Shown here: piece after piece, positions 8,103 to 16,105 of the stretch
Numbering within the stretch: the stretch's first letter is position 1
Layout of the letters: every line of letters begins with the position of its first letter
Source: Saccharothrix saharensis
Lineage (GTDB): Bacteria; Actinomycetota; Actinomycetes; Mycobacteriales; Pseudonocardiaceae
DNA length: 64,000 nucleotides
Assembly: GCF_006716745.1 (NCBI RefSeq)
Contig: NZ_VFPP01000001.1
Span: forward strand, 682,001 to 746,000
Reading direction: 5' to 3'
The notes under the pieces: generated by a model
What the model was told of the DNA's origin: nothing
Database searches by the model: none
The model's input: only the letters and a program-made list of their open reading frames with translations
Position numbers and translations under genes: made by a program

Positions 8103-8633
8103 ATGCCGGACGGTGACCTCGTCGGGCGGTTCACGCGCCGGCTGCGGTTGTTCGACTCCAACGCCGACGGCGTCGTCCGGCGGCGGGACGTCGTGGCGGC
8201 GGCCGAGCGGTTGGTGCGGGCGTTCCGCGTCGACACCCACTCGATCGGCGCCGAGCGGCTCCGCACCGGCTACGAGATGCTGTCGTTGGCGCTGCTCGCC
8301 GACTTCGGCGACCTGGCCCGGGACGAGGTCGCGGTGGCCGGGTTCACCGCGGCGCTGGCCGCCGACCCGGTCCGGATGGCCGGCCTGGGCCGCCGCATCG
8401 CCCGCACCGACGCGCTGGCCGTGCGCGAGTGCCTGGCCCCGGTCGGCGAGGCGGTGAAGGCCGAGCACGTCGCCGAGGTGATCGTGGTGCTCGGCGCGCA
8501 CCCCGGCCACCGGCCCGTGATCCAGCAGGCGCTGGAACGCGACGGCGCGCTGATCCGGCTCGCCACCGCGATCCGCCCGTTCGCCGACCACTTCGCCGGT
8601 ACCGGCTACCCCGGCCTCTACGGCCGCGCCTGA
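8103..8633 (+). CDS. EF-hand calcium-binding protein
   Basis: 176 residues from ATG 8103. One canonical EF-hand loop is visible at about residues 17-28: D-S-N-A-D-G-V-V-R-R-R-D, with Asp1, Asn3, Asp5, Gly6 and an acidic residue at position 12. The remainder is helical (FTAALAADPVRMAGLGRRIARTDALA) and corresponds to degenerate second-pair EF-hands, as in the sarcoplasmic-calcium-binding-like proteins of streptomycetes. It probably acts as a soluble calcium sensor or buffer. It has no signal peptide and no obvious partner; the 86-bp gap before the helicase gene could allow co-transcription. Confidence 0.75.
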   Translation: MPDGDLVGRFTRRLRLFDSNADGVVRRRDVVAAAERLVRAFRVDTHSIGAERLRTGYEMLSLALLADFGDLARDEVAVAGFTAALAADPVRMAGLGRRIARTDALAVRECLAPVGEAVKAEHVAEVIVVLGAHPGHRPVIQQALERDGALIRLATAIRPFADHFAGTGYPGLYGRA

Positions 8634-8719
8634 AGTCGCGCCCCGCAGGACGCCGTTCGGCTTCCTCCGGTGCGCCCGATCCGCGGTCCGCTGTCGGACC
8701 CGGGTGGCAGGATTCGCCC

Positions 8720-11596
8720 GTGACCGTTCCCGCAGTGCTGCGCACGCTGGCCCGGCTCAGCGCGTCCGAGCAGCCGCAGCGGGTGCGGCTCGACCTGACC
8801 AGGACGGCCGGGCTCGTGTGGTTGGGCGCCGACGAGGCCGCGTGGCGGACGCTCACCACGGACGTGGAGCCACCCGCCTGGACACCGGCGCCGTGGACAC
8901 CGCACCCCGGCCGGCGCGGCGCCATCGACCGGTTGGCGTCGTTCGACGCGCTGCACCAGGAGGACCGGCTGCTGCGGCTGGGCTGGGCGTTCCTGTGCGG
9001 ACCGACGGCGGTGGACGGGCGGCGCCGGCGGGTGTGCCTGCCGCTGGTGTCACGACCGGTCCGGTTGCGCCCGGTCGGGCGGAGCTACGCGTTCCACGTC
9101 GCCGGTGACGTGGCGGTGTTCCCGCTGCCGGCCGACCGGTCCAAGGCCGCAGAGCTGGAAACGCGGTTGGACAGGGGCGAGGAGTGGATCGCGGCCACGC
9201 TGGCGGCGAGCGGGTTCGCCGACGTGCCGGTGCTCGGGCCCGAGCACGACCCGCGGACGCTGATCGGCGGTGACGAGCTGGTCGTGGTGGCCGGGGCCGG
9301 GCTGCACGCGGGCGAGCCGGTGGTCGGCACCGAACGCGGCGCGGCGCTCCGCACGTGGGCCCGCCGGTCCGGCGTGGAGGCGACCGCGTTGGCCGCCCTG
9401 TACTCGTCGGCCCTGTACTCGTCGGCCGAGGACGCGACGGCCGGTGACTCCACCGGTGAGGACGTGGTGCCCGGCGCGGTGCCGTTGAGCCCGAGCCAGC
9501 GGGCGGCGGTGGTGGCGGCCCGCACCGCGCCGGTGACCGTGGTCGGCGGGCCGCCGGGCAGCGGCAAGACCCACGCGGTGGCGGCGATCGCGCTGGACGC
9601 GGTGGCGTCCGGTCGTTCGGTGCTGCTGGCCAGCCGCACGCGCAACGCCGCCGACGTGCTCGGCGAGGCGTTGCGGCGCGCGGGAGGCCCGGTGCCGGTC
9701 CTGTTCGGCGACTCCGAGCTGCGGCACAAGGTGGCCCAGGAGCTGAGCACCGGCCTGGCCGCCACCAGTGCCAAGGGTGAGGTGGACCGGCTCGACCGGA
9801 ACAGGCGCGGCGCCGTCGCGGCGGTGGCGCGGGTCGAGCGCGCGGTCGGCGCGGCGCTGCGGGACGAGGAACTGGTCGAGGCGGCGGTGCGGTTCGAGGC
9901 GTTGATGCCCGCCCACCGCGCCGTCGCGCCGCTCGCGTTCGGCGACGGCGTGGACTTCGAGCGGTTGCACGGGGTGCTGCGCCCGCGCCACGGCGTGTTC
10001 GGCGGGCTGCGCACGCGGTGGGCGCTGCGGACGGCGCGGAGGCTGACCGGCGCGGCGGACGACGTCGACGTGCCGGACCTGGAAGCGGCGGTGCGGGCGG
10101 CCGAGCAGTCCGCCGCGCAGATCCGCGTCGCCGCGAACGGCGGCACGTCGCTGGAGGCGTTGCGCGGCCTGCTGGCCGAGGAGGACGCACGCGGGCACGC
10201 CGCCGTCGCCGCGTGGCTGGCGGTGCTGGCGGTCAGCCGGCGCGGCGCGGGGCCCCGGCGGGCGGTGGCCGCGTTGGCGACGGCGCTGCGGTCGGGCCGG
10301 GCGGCGCGCCGGCGGGCGTTGACCGACGTCTCGACCGAGCACCTGGTGCAGGCCCTGCCGCTGTGGGTGGGCACGCTGGCCGACGTCGAGGACATCCTGC
10401 CCGCCGTGCCGGGCATGTTCGACCTGGTGGTGGTCGACGAGGCGAGCCACGTCGACCAGCCGCTGGCCGCGCCCGCGCTGCTGCGCGGCAGGCGCGTCGT
10501 GATCGCCGGCGACCCGCGCCAACTGCGGCACGTGTCGTTCGTCGGCGAGCAGGCCGTGCGCGAGGCGGTGACCGCGGAGGGCACGGTGGCGCTGGCGGAC
10601 CGGCTCGACGTGCCGAAGGTCAGCCTGTTCGACGCGGGCGCGGCGGCGGCTAACGTGCACTGGCTCACCGAGCACCACCGCTGCCCGCCGCACCTGATCG
10701 GGTTCGCCGCGACCCGGTTCTACGAGGACCGGATCTCGCTGCTCACCACGCACCCGTCGATCGCGGACGCCGACTGCATCGACGTCGAGCACGTCGAGGG
10801 CGTGCGCGACGACAAGGGCGTGAACGCGGTCGAGGTGGACGCGGTGCTCGCCCACCTGCGCCGCCGGATCGCCGCGGGCGTCCGCTCGATCGGCGTCGTG
10901 ACGCCGTTCCGGGCGCAGGCCGACGCGGTGGAACAGGCCCTGCTCGACCGGCTGAGCCTGGACGAGATCACCACGGGTGGGGTGCGCGTCGGCACCGTGC
11001 ACGGCGTTCAGGGCTCGGAGTTCGACGAGGTCGTGATCAGCCTGGCGCTGACCGACGCCGACCCACCCGCCGCCTGGCGCTTCGCCAACGACCCCACCCT
11101 GCTGGCCGTGCTGACGACCAGGGCCCGACGCCTGGTGCACGTGATCACGTCGGCCGCGCGGCCGGTCGGGCTCGTCGCGGACTACCTGCGGCACGCGGAG
11201 GTGCCGCCGACCGGGACCGGGGGCGTGGCGCCGTCCGACGAGTGGACCACCCGGCTGGCGGCGGAGCTGGCCGCGCTCGGCCTGGCGCCGCGCACCGGCT
11301 ACCCGGTCGGCCGGTGGCGGGTCGACCTGGTGGTGGGCGACCGTGCGTCGGCGGTGGCCGTCGACACCCGACCGCACCCGGACGGCACGGCGGCGCACCT
11401 GGCCCGGTGGCGTGCCCTGCGCGGCGCGGGCTGGCGGGTGCACGACGCGTTCCCGAGCCGCTTCGGACACGACCCGGCGCGCGCCGCGGTGGAGCTGGCG
11501 CAGGAACTCGCGCCGCGACCCGCCGGGTCCGCGGTGGTCACGCCGGTGGTCACACCCGGGCGCGCAGCCAGTCCAGGGCGGCCGGAGCCGACCTGA
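8720..11596 (+). CDS. SF1 DNA/RNA helicase with C-terminal nuclease-like domain
   Basis: 958 residues from GTG 8720. Superfamily-1 (Upf1/Dna2-like) motifs: Walker A GGPPGSGKT near 275, motif II DEASH near 573, motif III GDPRQLRH near 597, ITTGGVRVGTVHGVQGSEFDEV near 755, and the arginine motif LTTRARRL near 798. The C-terminal ~110 residues (YPVGRWRVDLVVGDRASAVAVD...WRALRGAGWRVHDAFPSRF) look like the Vsr/MTES_1575-type PD-(D/E)xK nuclease fold attached to such helicases. The E-x-K dyad appears as D-T-R, so the nuclease may be inactive. Helicases of this build occur in mobile or defence contexts, but no partner gene is evident here. A 15-bp tandem duplication (9397-9426) encodes a repeated ALYSS. 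The 3' end overlaps the opposing hydrolase by 47 nt. Confidence 0.85.
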   Translation: MTVPAVLRTLARLSASEQPQRVRLDLTRTAGLVWLGADEAAWRTLTTDVEPPAWTPAPWTPHPGRRGAIDRLASFDALHQEDRLLRLGWAFLCGPTAVDGRRRRVCLPLVSRPVRLRPVGRSYAFHVAGDVAVFPLPADRSKAAELETRLDRGEEWIAATLAASGFADVPVLGPEHDPRTLIGGDELVVVAGAGLHAGEPVVGTERGAALRTWARRSGVEATALAALYSSALYSSAEDATAGDSTGEDVVPGAVPLSPSQRAAVVAARTAPVTVVGGPPGSGKTHAVAAIALDAVASGRSVLLASRTRNAADVLGEALRRAGGPVPVLFGDSELRHKVAQELSTGLAATSAKGEVDRLDRNRRGAVAAVARVERAVGAALRDEELVEAAVRFEALMPAHRAVAPLAFGDGVDFERLHGVLRPRHGVFGGLRTRWALRTARRLTGAADDVDVPDLEAAVRAAEQSAAQIRVAANGGTSLEALRGLLAEEDARGHAAVAAWLAVLAVSRRGAGPRRAVAALATALRSGRAARRRALTDVSTEHLVQALPLWVGTLADVEDILPAVPGMFDLVVVDEASHVDQPLAAPALLRGRRVVIAGDPRQLRHVSFVGEQAVREAVTAEGTVALADRLDVPKVSLFDAGAAAANVHWLTEHHRCPPHLIGFAATRFYEDRISLLTTHPSIADADCIDVEHVEGVRDDKGVNAVEVDAVLAHLRRRIAAGVRSIGVVTPFRAQADAVEQALLDRLSLDEITTGGVRVGTVHGVQGSEFDEVVISLALTDADPPAAWRFANDPTLLAVLTTRARRLVHVITSAARPVGLVADYLRHAEVPPTGTGGVAPSDEWTTRLAAELAALGLAPRTGYPVGRWRVDLVVGDRASAVAVDTRPHPDGTAAHLARWRALRGAGWRVHDAFPSRFGHDPARAAVELAQELAPRPAGSAVVTPVVTPGRAASPGRPEPT

Positions 11597-12386
11597 CGAT
11601 CGAGAGGTGGCCGTCGTCCGGCGACAGCCTCAGTTCCGCGGCGGGGCACCGGCCGGCCAGCCACTCGGCGTGCGAAGCGGGCACGACCCGGTCACGGCCG
11701 CCGTGCAGCAGCAGCACCGGCACCGTCACGTCCGCCGGGTCGAAACCCCACGGGTTGACGTAGGCCAGGTCGTCGTCGATCAGCGCGGCCGGTCCCGCCT
11801 GCACCGCCGGGCCGACGACCTCGGTGAACCACGACCAGTCACCCTCGAGCACGGCGAGGTCCGCCTCGGTGAACTCCGGGTCGTACACCACGCCCGACGC
11901 CTCGAACCGCTCCTTGACCGCACGTCCCGCGTGCGCCGCGCGCAACGACGCCACCCCGGACGCCGTCATGCCCGCGAACCAGTCGAGCCCGTCCGCCTCG
12001 AAGGGCGCGAGCCCGGCCACGCCGACCACGCCGACCACCCGTCCCGGCAGCAACGCGCCGCACGCGAGGGCGTGTGGCGCGCCACCGGAGTGGCCGACCA
12101 CGGCGAACCGGTCGATGCCCAACGCGTCGGCGACCGCCTCGGTGCAACCGGCGGCGGACGCGATGTCCCGGCCGGGACGCGGCGTCGACCCGCCGTAGCC
12201 GGGGCGGTCGTAGGACACCCAGCGCAGGCCCAGCCGGCGCGCGGCGGGGAAGAGCGGTGCGGGCGGCGCGCCGGTGTTCGGCGTGCCGTGGTGCCAGAAG
12301 ACGGCCAGGTCACCGGCGTCCTCACCGGCGTCGTACGCGTGCAGCGCGCGACCGTCGTCCAGGCGGATGTCGATCTCCGTCACCAC
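11550..12386 (-). CDS. Alpha/beta hydrolase
   Basis: 278 residues, no signal peptide, cytoplasmic. The fold is evident from FWHHGTPNTGAP (oxyanion region), SYDRPGYGGS, the nucleophile elbow VVGHSGGAPHALA (Ser near residue 98), the acid in LLHGGRDRVVP and the catalytic His in SPDDGHLSI. The cap region (about 130-205) is typical of epoxide-hydrolase/haloperoxidase-like esterases. Substrate unknown. The gene is transcribed towards the helicase gene and its C-terminal codons overlap the helicase 3' end; its start lies 130 nt from the divergent ATPase gene, so both probably use the 12387-12517 spacer as promoter. Confidence 0.85.
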   Translation of the reverse strand: MVTEIDIRLDDGRALHAYDAGEDAGDLAVFWHHGTPNTGAPPAPLFPAARRLGLRWVSYDRPGYGGSTPRPGRDIASAAGCTEAVADALGIDRFAVVGHSGGAPHALACGALLPGRVVGVVGVAGLAPFEADGLDWFAGMTASGVASLRAAHAGRAVKERFEASGVVYDPEFTEADLAVLEGDWSWFTEVVGPAVQAGPAALIDDDLAYVNPWGFDPADVTVPVLLLHGGRDRVVPASHAEWLAGRCPAAELRLSPDDGHLSIVRSAPAALDWLRARV

Positions 12387-12517
12387 GGGCCGAGCCTAAC
12401 AGCGGGTCGGTGCCGCACAGCTCGCGAAAAAGAGATCGAAATCGTGGTTTGGCAGGTCGGCCGAGCGGTTACCTCGTGGCTGCGCCTTGAGCAAACAGGG
12501 TGCCGGAGGAGCGTGCC

Positions 12518-12910
12518 GTGAACATGGTGGACCTGCCTGACGACGGGCTGGACCTGGCGCTGGGCGGCGACCGAACACCCGACGACATCGCCGCCCTGGT
12601 GCGGCAGGTCGGGTACGAGGTGGACGAGCGGAGGGTCACCGACCTCGCCCTGATCGCCGCCGAGCTGGTGGGCAACGCCCGGCAGCACGCCGAAGGGCCG
12701 TGGCGGATGCGGTTGCTGCGGGTGGCCGAGCGGCGCGTCGTGCGGGTCGAGGTGGAGGACCGCAGCCCCAGCCTGCTGCCCGTGCTCGGCCGGCCGGACG
12801 ACCCGGCCGCCGGTAGCGGGCTGCTGCTGGTCAACCGGCTGTCCGTGCACTGGGGGTTCGACCGCCACGAGGACCGCAAGGTGGTGTGGGCCGAGGTGCC
12901 CACCGGGTGA
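12518..12910 (+). CDS. RsbW-like ATP-binding protein (HATPase_c_2 anti-sigma/regulatory kinase)
   Basis: 130 residues from GTG 12518, with GGAGGAG at about 12505-12511; an ATG two codons later is an alternative. GHKL-ATPase motifs are LIAAELVGNARQHAEG (N-box, about residues 47-60), VEVEDRSPSLLP (G1 box) and GSGLLLVNRLS (G2 box), ending in VVWAEVPTG. Such short single-domain kinases either phosphorylate anti-anti-sigma factors or act as ATP-dependent switch proteins in actinomycete regulation. No sigma factor or STAS antagonist is adjacent. A strong hairpin follows 7 nt after the stop. Confidence 0.8.
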   Translation: MNMVDLPDDGLDLALGGDRTPDDIAALVRQVGYEVDERRVTDLALIAAELVGNARQHAEGPWRMRLLRVAERRVVRVEVEDRSPSLLPVLGRPDDPAAGSGLLLVNRLSVHWGFDRHEDRKVVWAEVPTG

Positions 12911-12916
12911 GGCCGC

Positions 12917-12957
12917 GGTGGTGCGGGGTCCGCGGCGCGTGCGGACCCCGCACCACC
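12917..12957. terminator. Bidirectional terminator hairpin
   Basis: A perfect 17-bp inverted repeat (12917-12933 with 12941-12957) encloses a 7-nt loop, between the convergent ATPase gene (stop 12910) and hydrolase gene (stop 12960). GC-rich stem without a T-run, as is usual in actinomycetes. It would serve both directions. Confidence 0.8.
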
Positions 12958-12959
12958 GG

Positions 12960-13958
12960 TCAGCGGTCCACCTCCCGCGCTACCCAGGAGGAGACCGCCG
13001 AGTAGTAGTCCCGCGCGTTGGGCGCGAGGTTGATCGAGTGCCCGTAGTCGGGCAGCACGTAGGCCCGCAGCGGGCCGCCGAAGTACGGCGACTCGGCCGC
13101 GTGCAGGGTTGCCGCGGTCGAGCAGTCGGTGGCGAGCAGGCCGCACACCGCGCCGTCCCGCGAACCGACCGCGGTCATCACCGGCACGTCGATCAGCAGG
13201 GTGTACGGCAGCAGCACGGCCACGCCCAGGCCGTCGGCGGCCTCCGTCGGCGAGAACACGTCCTTCGTGGTCTCCTCCAGCTCCGCCACGTCCGGCACGA
13301 GCGGGCCCGGCGCGTGGAAGCTCGCGTGCCGGGTGCCGGGCGCGGTGGTCAGGTAGCCGGGCGGGTGCAGCAGGCCGAACTTCGGGTCGAGGTTGGCCGG
13401 GCGGAAGTTCGCGAACGCCGCGGCCACGCCGGCCGGGTTCACCCGGTGCGTCATGCCGGTCAGCAGCACGCCGTCCACGTCCCGGTAGGTGGCCGCCTCG
13501 ACCGCGCTGATCGCCGCGCCGAGGGAGTGCCCGCCGATCACGACCCGGCCGAACCGCGGCCCGTACTCCCCCGACCGCAGCCCCCGCACGACCTGGTGCA
13601 GGGCGTCGGCCTGGACGAACGCGGTCAGCGTCACGGCGAGGGGCTTCGAGCTGCGCCCGGTGCCGAGCCGGTCGACGGCGAAGGTGGCGATGCCGGCGGC
13701 GTTCTGCGCGGCGCGGAACGAGTGCCTGCCGTCGGGGAAGTCCCAGTAGGAGCTGTTGTAGGTCGACCCGGGGACGAGGAGCTGGACGGTGGTGGCGCCG
13801 GGCGCCGGGACGCACAGCGTGCCGTGCACGACCTCGGTGCGGCCGAGGACCGTCACCGGCGCGTCGACCTCACGGCACGAGGCGGCGGCCGAGGCGGGCG
13901 CGGGCGTCAGCGATGCCAGCAGCAACGCCACCACCCCGGCGGCGAGTGGGTTACGCAA
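12960..13958 (-). CDS. Secreted alpha/beta hydrolase (lipase/esterase-like)
   Basis: 332 residues with a clear Sec signal peptide (PLAAGVVALLLASLTPAPASA, cleavage near residue 25). It then has a two-cysteine N-terminal strand (SCREVDAPV...GTLCVPAPG), an oxyanion-hole LLVPGSTYNSSYWDFP, a nucleophile elbow VVIGGHSLGAAISA (near residue 143), the pair CGLLATDC and a C-terminal LPDYGHSINLAPNA with the catalytic His. It is expected in the cell envelope or medium; substrate unknown. A 17-bp hairpin terminates it. The gene ends up only 18 nt downstream of the P450 stop, same strand, so the two may be co-transcribed. Confidence 0.8.
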   Translation of the reverse strand: MRNPLAAGVVALLLASLTPAPASAAASCREVDAPVTVLGRTEVVHGTLCVPAPGATTVQLLVPGSTYNSSYWDFPDGRHSFRAAQNAAGIATFAVDRLGTGRSSKPLAVTLTAFVQADALHQVVRGLRSGEYGPRFGRVVIGGHSLGAAISAVEAATYRDVDGVLLTGMTHRVNPAGVAAAFANFRPANLDPKFGLLHPPGYLTTAPGTRHASFHAPGPLVPDVAELEETTKDVFSPTEAADGLGVAVLLPYTLLIDVPVMTAVGSRDGAVCGLLATDCSTAATLHAAESPYFGGPLRAYVLPDYGHSINLAPNARDYYSAVSSWVAREVDR

Positions 13959-13976
13959 GAAGGACGACCTCCATCG

Positions 13977-15107
13977 TCAGGCGGCACAACGGCGGGAAAG
14001 AACGGTCATCGGCAGCCGGTTCGGGTCGAGCAGACCGGTCACCCCGGGTCGGACGGGAACGCCCGGCACGGGCACGAGCCGCCGGCGGGCGGCCGGGGTG
14101 GCCGCCACGACCGCGATCCCGATGTGCGCGAACGCGTGCCCCGGGCAGTGGTGCGGGCCGCCGGCGAACGGCACGTACGCCCCCTTGGGCAGGGCGGCGC
14201 GGTCGGGGAGCCGGCGGTCGGGGTCGGAGCGCGCCGGGTCGTCGTGGTGGCGCGGGTCGTGGTGCAGCGCGTGCGCGCTGAACCCGACCTCCGTGCCCGC
14301 GGGAACCCGCACGCCGGCCGGCGGCACCGACGTGTTGGTGCGCCGCAGGACGAGCCACGGCGGGTAGCGGCGAGGCACCTCGCTGATCACGCGCCGCGGG
14401 TTCGGCGGCCGGCGCAGGTCGTCGACCGTGGCGGCACGGTCGACGAGCACGTCGTCCACGACCCGGTGCACGGGCGCGACCGCCGGGTCGACGCGGCGGT
14501 TCTCCGGGATGGGCGGCTTCTCGAGCCCCGCGGGCGACAGCGCGTGGACCGCGCCGAGCCGGATCGACGTCGGCGGGTGCGCCCGGATCTCAGCACTCAC
14601 CGCCAACTCGGAGTCGGCGGAGAACACCGTGCGGCCGACCACGGAGATCGCCGGGTCCCGCACCACGCGGTCCAGCCGCAGGACTTGTCCATCCCGCCGG
14701 GAATTCGCCACGTCGGCGGCCGGTGCGGTCATCGTCTCCGAATAGCGGGTGCGGGAACGGCGGTGGAACGCGGGTCGGATCATCCGGCGTTGTCGGCGGT
14801 GGAAATCGCCGTTGATGCCGACCAGCCCGTTGCCGAACGCACGACGCAGTTTGTCGGCGGAGATGCCCTTGTCGAACTTGGCCGTCTCGCCGGTGAGCAC
14901 CTGGTGCGCCAATTCGGCCGCGGTGACGAGGTGCAGCGGCAGCGGGCCCAGGTGGATCCGCGCGACCGGGCCACGTTTGCGCAGGTCAGCGCGGAACGCG
15001 AGGTGTCGGCGCAACAGGGCCGCGGTGTGGCCGAGCAGCGGTGGTCGACCGGGAACCGTGGACGGCTCGGTTTTCCCGGTGTGCCCGGTTTTCGGACGGC
15101 GAGTCAT
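13977..15107 (-). CDS. Cytochrome P450, internally deleted (I-helix missing)
   Basis: 376 residues from ATG 15107 against about 440-460 for relatives. The N-terminal half is normal: PGRPPLLGHTAALLRRH, AKFDKGISADKLRRAFGNGLVGINGDFHRRQRRMIRPAFH. The heme ligand loop FAGGPHHCPGHAFAHIG is present, though the usual Arg of FxxGxRxCxG is His. The K-helix ExxR survives as EVPR in ISEVPRRYPP. Between VDDLRR and NPRRVISEV, however, the whole I-helix with its oxygen-activating (A/G)GxxT motif is absent, about 60-80 residues. Spacing later in the protein is also short. It cannot be a normal monooxygenase; it is probably a decaying gene kept in frame, or a P450-derived protein with another role. Confidence 0.7.
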   Translation of the reverse strand: MTRRPKTGHTGKTEPSTVPGRPPLLGHTAALLRRHLAFRADLRKRGPVARIHLGPLPLHLVTAAELAHQVLTGETAKFDKGISADKLRRAFGNGLVGINGDFHRRQRRMIRPAFHRRSRTRYSETMTAPAADVANSRRDGQVLRLDRVVRDPAISVVGRTVFSADSELAVSAEIRAHPPTSIRLGAVHALSPAGLEKPPIPENRRVDPAVAPVHRVVDDVLVDRAATVDDLRRPPNPRRVISEVPRRYPPWLVLRRTNTSVPPAGVRVPAGTEVGFSAHALHHDPRHHDDPARSDPDRRLPDRAALPKGAYVPFAGGPHHCPGHAFAHIGIAVVAATPAARRRLVPVPGVPVRPGVTGLLDPNRLPMTVLSRRCAA

Positions 15108-15259
15108 CGGCGTGCACTCTATGCGCCATTCGGAGCCGGACGGGATCACGCATTGGAGTTAAGTTGTCGAATCCGCTGGTGCCGACCGCACGAAGGCGGT
15201 TGTATGTCCTGGTCCGCCCATCTCCGACCCGATCCGCGATAAACACCCGGAGCGCCCCG

Positions 15260-16105
15260 ATGAGCGACCTGGACTGGGTGCCCGACGGCATCGACACCAC
15301 CGTGCCGAGCGTGGCCCGGACCTACGACTACCTGCTCGGCGGCGCGCACAACCTCGCCGTCGACCGGGCGATGGGCGAGAAGATGCTCCAGGTCCTGCCC
15401 GGCGCGCGCGACCTGGTCCGGCTGAACCGGTCCTTCCTCCGCCGCGCGGTCACCTACCTGGCCGAGCGCGGGGTGCGGCAGTTCCTCGACATCGGCTCGG
15501 GCATCCCGACGGCGGGCAACGTGCACGAGATCGCGCAGGAGGTGACGTCCGGCTGCCGGGTGGTCTACGTCGACAAGGACCCGGTGGCGACCGCGCACGG
15601 CCGGCTGCTGCTGGCCGGCGACCCGGACAGCGCGGCGGTCCAGGCGGACCTGCGCGAGCCGGACGACGTGCTGGGCCGGCCCGAGGTGACCCGGCTGCTG
15701 GACTTCGACGAGCCGGTCGGGTTGTTGCTGCTGCTGGTCGTGCACTTCGTGCGGCCGGAGGAGGATCCGGGACGGCTGCTGGCCCGCTACCGCGACCGGC
15801 TGGCGCCGGGAAGCTTCGTGGTGATCTCGCACGCCACCGCCGACAACCGCGCCGACACCATGCGCCGTGCCGCCGACACCGTGCGGGAGAGCAGGTCGAA
15901 GGACAACCTCGTGTACCGCACGCACGCCGAGGTGACCGGGCTGTTCGACGGCTACGACCTGGTCCCGCCGGGCGTGGTGGGGCACGCGCTGTGGCGGCCC
16001 GGCGGTGCGGGCGACATCGCCGACCGGGCGGAGGACAACACCCAGGTGTGGGCGGGCGTGGGCCGGAAACCGGGTCGCGGGCCGGTGACCGGAGGCCGTT
16101 CGTGA
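15260..16105 (+). CDS. S-adenosylmethionine-dependent methyltransferase (DUF574/PF04672)
   Basis: 281 residues from ATG 15260 with CCGGAG about 7-13 nt upstream. Diagnostic features are the N-terminus WVPDGIDTTVPSVARTYDYLLGG, the SAM-binding FLDIGSGIPTAGNVHEIAQ (about 75-95), VVYVDKDPVATAHGR and LLDFDEPVGLLLLLVVHF. This actinomycete family is expanded to dozens of paralogues per genome; biochemical targets are mostly unknown. Its stop overlaps the GTG start of the diguanylate-cyclase-like gene (GTGA at 16102-16105), so they form a coupled pair. Confidence 0.9.
   Translation: MSDLDWVPDGIDTTVPSVARTYDYLLGGAHNLAVDRAMGEKMLQVLPGARDLVRLNRSFLRRAVTYLAERGVRQFLDIGSGIPTAGNVHEIAQEVTSGCRVVYVDKDPVATAHGRLLLAGDPDSAAVQADLREPDDVLGRPEVTRLLDFDEPVGLLLLLVVHFVRPEEDPGRLLARYRDRLAPGSFVVISHATADNRADTMRRAADTVRESRSKDNLVYRTHAEVTGLFDGYDLVPPGVVGHALWRPGGAGDIADRAEDNTQVWAGVGRKPGRGPVTGGRS

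Noticed and set aside
9397-9426. 15-bp tandem duplication as a possible mobile or phase-variable repeat
   Set aside because: Only two copies and in frame, so simple slippage in a linker region; not a functional repeat array.
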